Part shown: one piece after another, positions 59,655-64,000 of the stretch
How the letters are laid out: every line of letters begins with the position of its first letter
How positions within the stretch are numbered: the first letter of the stretch is position 1
Assembly (NCBI GenBank): GCA_017311315.1
Contig: CM029647.1
Span: forward strand, 10,638,577-10,702,576
Direction of reading: 5' to 3'
Origin: Dendrocalamus latiflorus
Lineage: Eukaryota > Streptophyta > Magnoliopsida > Poales > Poaceae
DNA length: 64,000 bases
Program-made: the position numbers and the translations under genes
The notes under the pieces: generated by a model
Database searches by the model: none
The model's input: the letters and a program-made list of their open reading frames with translations, nothing else
Told to the model about the DNA's origin: nothing

Positions 59655-60682
59655 CTAGCAGCATAGGCGCGGCGACACGCCGCGCCAGCCACCGTGTGCA
59701 CCGAAGTAAAAGAGGCGATAATTTGTGAGGAGTTTTTTTAAAAAAAAAATCGAGGGTACATGTAGGGCTGGATATCGAGCTGGCTCGGCTCGGCTCGGCT
59801 CGGTCTGGCTCGGTAGGATAACGAGCTGGCTCGAGCTGGCTCGTTATAACTAGCGAGCTAAAAAGTCAGCTCGGCTCGGCTCGACAAAAAGCTCGAGTTA
59901 GCTCGTTTGGCTCGTGAGCCAGGGCCAAAAAATATCTCCATCATATATTCATCCATGGAAGTTTGGCTCGTTTGGCTCGTTTGGCTCGTTAGGCTCGTTT
60001 GGCTCGTTTGGGTACAATAGAGTACAAATTAACACATGCATGGCTCGTTTGGGTACAATAGAGTACAAATTTACACATTAACACATGCAATAGAGTACAA
60101 ATTAGGTCCATGGAAGCAGCATATGCATATCTAAATTCCTGGAAGCATGGCTCGTTTGGCTCGTGAGCGGCTCGCGAGCTGGCTCGAGTTGGCTCGTTAT
60201 AGCTAACGAGCTAAAATCTTGGCTCGGCTCGGCTCATTATCCTAACGAGCCGAGCTGAGCCGAGCCGAGCCAGCCACGAGCTGAGCGAGCTAACGAGCTT
60301 CGAGTTTTTCGTCCAGCCCTAGGTACATGCGTATTTTCGAAAAAGTTAAAGGGTTTTTTCGTAAAAATTGAGGACCCGTATGTAATGAAATGAGGACCCG
60401 TACGCAATTTAGAAAACCGCGGGGCGCCATCCTGCAAATTGGAGGGGGGTTTTCAGAAAAATCCGCCGCAAAAAAAACCCGCCAGGACCTGTTCGCGAGA
60501 AAAAGGACCTGTTCGCGAAGAAAAAGGACCTCTACGTAAATTCCGGAAAACAGGAGGAAAACCCCTCCCCTGGCCGTACCGGAATCCCCCCGCCACGCGG
60601 CGGCCAGCGCGCGGGCGGGGGACGTGGCCGAGCGGGGGGGCGGGGAATCCCCCCGCTATAATAGGGGGTAGTATGCTAGTGA
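59655..60682 (-). mobile_element. Helitron-like element containing a nested hAT MITE
   Basis: On the minus strand the 3' end has a 9-bp GC hairpin (GGCGCGGCG-tgt-CGCCGCGCC), then TATGCTG and the terminal CTAG followed by T, the classical Helitron 3' layout. The proposed 5' end begins TCACTAGCATACTACCCCC. The base before TC is G rather than the usual A. Without the nested MITE the unit is under 0.5 kb, GC-rich and non-coding. The 3' end is convincing; the 5' end is tentative. Confidence 0.55.
59763..60321. mobile_element. hAT-type MITE with GGCTCG repeats, 559 bp, nested
   Basis: The ends TAGGGCTGGA and, inverted, the same TAGGGCTGGA are flanked by the perfect 8-bp duplication GGTACATG (59755-59762 and 60322-60329). 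Both sides are built from GGCTCG/CGAGCC and GAGCTGGCTCG units in both orientations; a 24-bp-type TGGCTCGTTTGGGTACAATA segment is repeated in the centre. Non-coding. Confidence 0.88.
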
Positions 60683-60774
60683 CTTGTAACTTGTAAGTCA
60701 TAAAACTATCATTGTAGACTTGTAGTACCAGTGCCACAGTTTGCCTTACTTAAATTAAGGTATGCTTCACAGGG
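60683..60774. other. Short host segment, possibly the last intron of the SFT2-like gene
   Basis: It ends in TATGCTTCACAGGG, which resembles a 3' splice site directly before the LTR at 60775. If so, the LTR landed at the start of the final SFT2-like exon. This is inference from a short match. Confidence 0.3.
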
Positions 60775-61189
60775 TGTTGTGGACGGATTTGTGGGTCAAA
60801 CTTATCAGTGTCGCAGATCACGCGTGAGGATAATCAGGCGCAAGGATGATCCAGAGATGCGAAAAGAGATAGGTTAGGAAATAAATAAATTAGGGAAGAG
60901 ATAAGTTAGGAATTATTAGACTGGATAGGTTAGGAAAGAGATAAGTTAGGGATTATTAGTCTTGGCAAGATAATCTCTTATCGATAGAAAGTTATCTTTA
61001 CGTAGCATATTTTGTTAGGAAGGCTCCTGATATATAAAGGTAGCCGGTCATCTTATCAGAAGGCAATAAGAATCATCAAGTTATCTAAATTTGGCTCTGG
61101 ATCAGAGCCTCATACCGTAGGGAGCAAGTTCCTGAGGTGTTGAGGACGATCTTTGCTGTCTTACCTCTTCCCGAACTCAAGCCATATCA
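60775..61189 (+). mobile_element. 5' LTR of a copia-type retrotransposon (415 bp)
   Basis: The LTR begins TGTTGTGGACGG and ends CCATATCA. A TATA-like GATATATAAAGG lies near 61029. Four bases downstream is TGGTATCAGAGC (61194-61205), the tRNA-Met primer-binding site. An ATG at 61223 (MDKQIKE) may be the start of gag. The body is then interrupted by another LTR at 61245. The 3' part lies outside the window, so the copia call rests on LTR size and primer site. Confidence 0.75.
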
Positions 61190-61193
61190 TCTT

Positions 61194-61205
61194 TGGTATC
61201 AGAGC
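61194..61205 (+). other. Primer-binding site of the copia-type element
   Basis: TGGTATCAGAGC matches the complement of the initiator tRNA-Met 3' end and follows the LTR by four bases. Confidence 0.85.
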
Positions 61206-61244
61206 CATTTCACCACCACTTCGATGGACAAGCAGATCAAGGAG

Positions 61245-64000
61245 TGAAACACCCCTAAAAATTTCAAAATTTTTGAGCCCTTTTCTGAATTTTTGGGTGA
61301 ATTTCGGCAACTTTCTTTTTTTGGAAAGTTCCCCCGTTTCCCGCTTTCTCTTCTCGACTTTGCGCCATCTCTTCTCATTGGCGCATTTCTTCTTCTACGC
61401 CTTCTCCTTTCCCCTGGTGCCCCCTCTCCCTTTTGTTTCTCCCCCTGGCGCCTCCCCTGTTCTCCGCTCCCTCCCCGCCTTCCCCCTCGCGCAGCGCCAG
61501 CGCCCGCGCTGCCCCGCCGCCCGCAGTTTCGCCTCCGCCCGCGCACCTCGCCGTCCACCGGTCCGAAGGGAGCTCCGCCCACTCCTGCTCCACGTGCCGC
61601 AGCAGTCCTCCCCGACCCCACCCGCCAGTCTCAGCTCCCCTCCCTTTTCCGCGCGTTGCGCCTCCGCCCACTCCGGTTGCTTGCCTGCTCCCCGCGCGCC
61701 ATCCCTCGCCAGAGCTGTGCGTCACCGCCCATCACTCGGAGGTGACACCCCAGCAACCCCCCCTATCCCCTCAGTTGACCCCGGTGCCGCACCCCATCCT
61801 CTCTCTCCCCCTTTTCTCCCTTCCGCCGGAAGCCGTTTCCCCCCGGTGCCAACCCATCCCCGCCTCATATAAAAGCCACCCGGGGCTTCCATCCGCACCG
61901 CATGACTCCCCTCTCCCTCTCTCCGTGCACAATTGAACCCCGAGCCCTCTTTCCCTTGCCGGCGCCCCGTTTCTTCTCCACGGCTGGCCGCCGATCAATC
62001 CGCCACTCCGAGCCACCGCAGTTAAATTACTTGCTCCCACACCCTACTCAGGACCCGGCGAAGCCAACCACACCATCGGCCGAGCTCCTCCGGGCCTGTA
62101 GTTCGCCGGCGTCGAGCTTCACCCAAGCCCGCCGCCGCCGCTCGCCGCTGACCCATCTCCGACGCCCTTCGGTCCCCACCGACCTGCCCATCAGCTTCCT
62201 CTTGGCGACGGGAACGCATTTTGCCCATCTCCGGCACCTCCTCGGCCGCCCATCACCGGCCACACCGCCGTCGTTCCCCGCCATTGGCCTCCTCTGCCCT
62301 GTCCCCTGCTGCCGCTTGGCTCTTCTGCTTTTTCCCCTCCGCTCTGTCAGGTAACACGGTGATCCTGCTTGGCTAGCTGCGTTCGCACTCAAAGCCCCGA
62401 CCCGCGTTCGATCCCCCTCTACCGTAGCATTCGAGGTGATTTTTGGTGCTCGCCCGTCCGCCGTCCGATCTCCCCCACCAGCGCATCCCGTCCGCCCGCT
62501 CCTCCGCATCGCCGCCGTCCGCGCCCTCCACACGTCGGCCGTCCGCCCCGAGAGCGTGCGCGCGCGTTTGGGCCGAGCCGCGCGGCCTGCTCGCCCGCGC
62601 CGGCCGCCTCGCGCGTGGGCCGTTCGGTTGGTTGGGCCGAATCCCTCCCCAGGCCGCGCTGTAGCGATAAAGCCGGCCCAACACTGCTCAAACCAATTTC
62701 CAGAGATTTATCTTTTTCCAAAATTCCAGAAATTCAAAGTAAATCCCAGAAAATCACAGATAATTCCAAAAATTCCCAAATTTCACCACCTTACCCATTT
62801 TGATGCCCTGAACCCATTTTTGGCCTCCATTCCACCAAATTCATCTTTGAAAAATTCAAAAATCCCTCATTTGAAGTTTTATGCATTTTACTCCTTTTTC
62901 ATAGAATTTATTTTTTTCCTCGCTTGATTAGGCTCAAGCCGGACTTATTTGTTTTTGTGTGTTTGCGCTAGTGTCGAAGTCCTTGGGAGCTGCAGTGCAA
63001 GGTCAAGATCAAGGAAGCACGGTTTACGAAGTCGCCGAGCTAGTTGGACGCAAGGCAAGTCACAAGTCCTTGATCATATTGAATCACATGCCATTTAAAT
63101 TATGTATTATGCTATTCACATTATGCTAGTTGTGAAATGTTAGTTCAAAGTAAAATAAAATGTTTAGAATGACATGATATGTAGTTAAACCTACCACCGA
63201 CAAATGCCCTGTTAAACTTGTAGCCATGCCTTTGTAACTCTAGAAATAATTATCTGTTAATCTAGATAATCGTAGGTTATTATTATCATGCAAAGTCTTT
63301 ACACTAATAAGATTGTGACTGCGGGCTAATAGAATTTGGAAAACCCGACTCTAGGGCAGGGTGGTATGGGACACCGTGCCCTAAGGCGGAGATTGTCGAC
63401 GTGCAGAATAGGGTAAGGGTTGGGGAAGGAGCCGCGAGACGGTCTTCGCCCACCTCTTACCCTAGGTTGTAAGGTCGCGGACCTAACCGGGGTTGCGGAC
63501 TCGGGGGGGAAAATATAAGGACTAGACCCTTACGCCGAGCAAATGACATGGCGACCGCTCAACCACAGGAGTTGACTTGTCAACACTGGTTTAGTAACTG
63601 CTCAACTCGATTGAAACTCTACAGGTGTTGAGAAGTAGGTGACTGAGTAACAAGGTTAGGCAGGCCGTGCTGCGGGTGCCTAACAACGGTAGAGATCACT
63701 CGAAGCGGACGTTTGTTTTCTTGTGACAGACCCGAGTGGATTCTACCGGGTAGAGCCTATATAAAGAATTGAGCAGTGAAACGACCTGGCTTCCTTAACT
63801 CTGTCGCGGGAGTTAAGGGATCGTGTGGGTAAAGCTGAGCAAACTCTGCAGAGTCAAATAAATAGTATTCGAATACGCCGTGCTCCCGGTTAATGGAGCT
63901 GTGTCACTTGGGTGATTCCAGCAGCGAAGCTTAAGTAGATTTGTACATGCTTTAACTTGTTCAATTGGTTAATTAACCTTTCGTGAAAACCCCTGAGATT
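61245..64000 (+). mobile_element. Gypsy-like long LTR, left part, nested in the copia-type element
   Basis: The LTR starts TGAAACACCCCTAAAAATTT just inside the copia-type element and runs off the window. It is non-coding: a GC-rich region (61.4-62.7 kb) with long proline/serine/arginine frames that are not genes, then AT-rich sequence. TATA-like boxes are at 61868-61875 (TATAAAAG) and near 63758 (CTATATAAAG). The layout (TG-AACA-CCC start, GC-rich first third, CTCTGCAGAGT near the end) parallels the solo LTR at 6280-10877, suggesting a related family. Its right end and duplication are outside the window. Confidence 0.6.

Noticed and set aside
61153..62927. Several 100-240-codon serine/proline-rich frames
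   Set aside because: They overlap on both strands within a GC-rich long LTR and have no recognisable domain.

Overview
The window is nuclear plant DNA from a grass (Poaceae), probably in or near the rice clade. The signs are small-exon genes with GT-AG introns, GC-rich first exons, closest resemblance to known grass proteins, and many elements typical of grass genomes (Tourist-like and hAT-like MITEs, Mutator-like foldbacks, a Pack-MULE, PIF/Harbinger, Helitron, long gypsy-type LTRs). It is a few host genes in a sea of nested transposons. I see no bacterial or viral gene, CRISPR array or rRNA. The species cannot be fixed from the sequence alone.

Layout. 1-2.2 kb: first exon of a YUCCA-type flavin monooxygenase on the minus strand; its later exons lie beyond the left edge. 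2.2-17.4 kb: transposon territory, dominated by a 4.6-kb solo LTR with a perfect target-site duplication, itself holding a Tourist-like MITE and sitting inside an older LTR-like sequence. 17.9-19.7 kb: a complete five-exon gene for a DUF4602/Faf1-like ribosome-assembly protein (+). 20.8-28.0 kb: a complete ten-exon mitochondrial carrier gene (MTM1/SLC25A39-40 type, minus), with a young non-autonomous LTR element in intron 4 and one GC-AG intron. 28.9-31.2 kb: a twin-CX9C gene (minus) with two reading-frame breaks. 31.4-33 kb: a Pack-MULE carrying a fragment of a RING-type E3 ligase gene, then a second MULE-type element. 33-43.6 kb: decayed transposons, a truncated PDV1 pseudogene, a long (AT)n tract and two microsatellite-flanked MITEs. 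43.7-44.8 kb: a MULE-type foldback with minisatellite arms. 46.8-47.0 kb: a small ARGOS/OSR-family gene (minus). 48.4-48.6 kb: a copia protease fragment.

52.0-59.6 kb: an SFT2/Got1-like vesicle-transport gene (+). Its five visible exons are spread out by a Tourist MITE and a nearly complete 4.46-kb PIF/Harbinger transposon, and two exons carry in-frame stops. Downstream come a Helitron-like unit with a hAT MITE nested in it, a copia-type LTR with primer-binding site, and a second, gypsy-like LTR inserted just inside that element and running off the right edge.

The host genes show no shared pathway; they are ordinary eukaryotic neighbours. The main interest is how transposons have reshaped them: gene capture, intron expansion, pseudogenisation and several layers of nesting. 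I found no convincing new multi-gene system.
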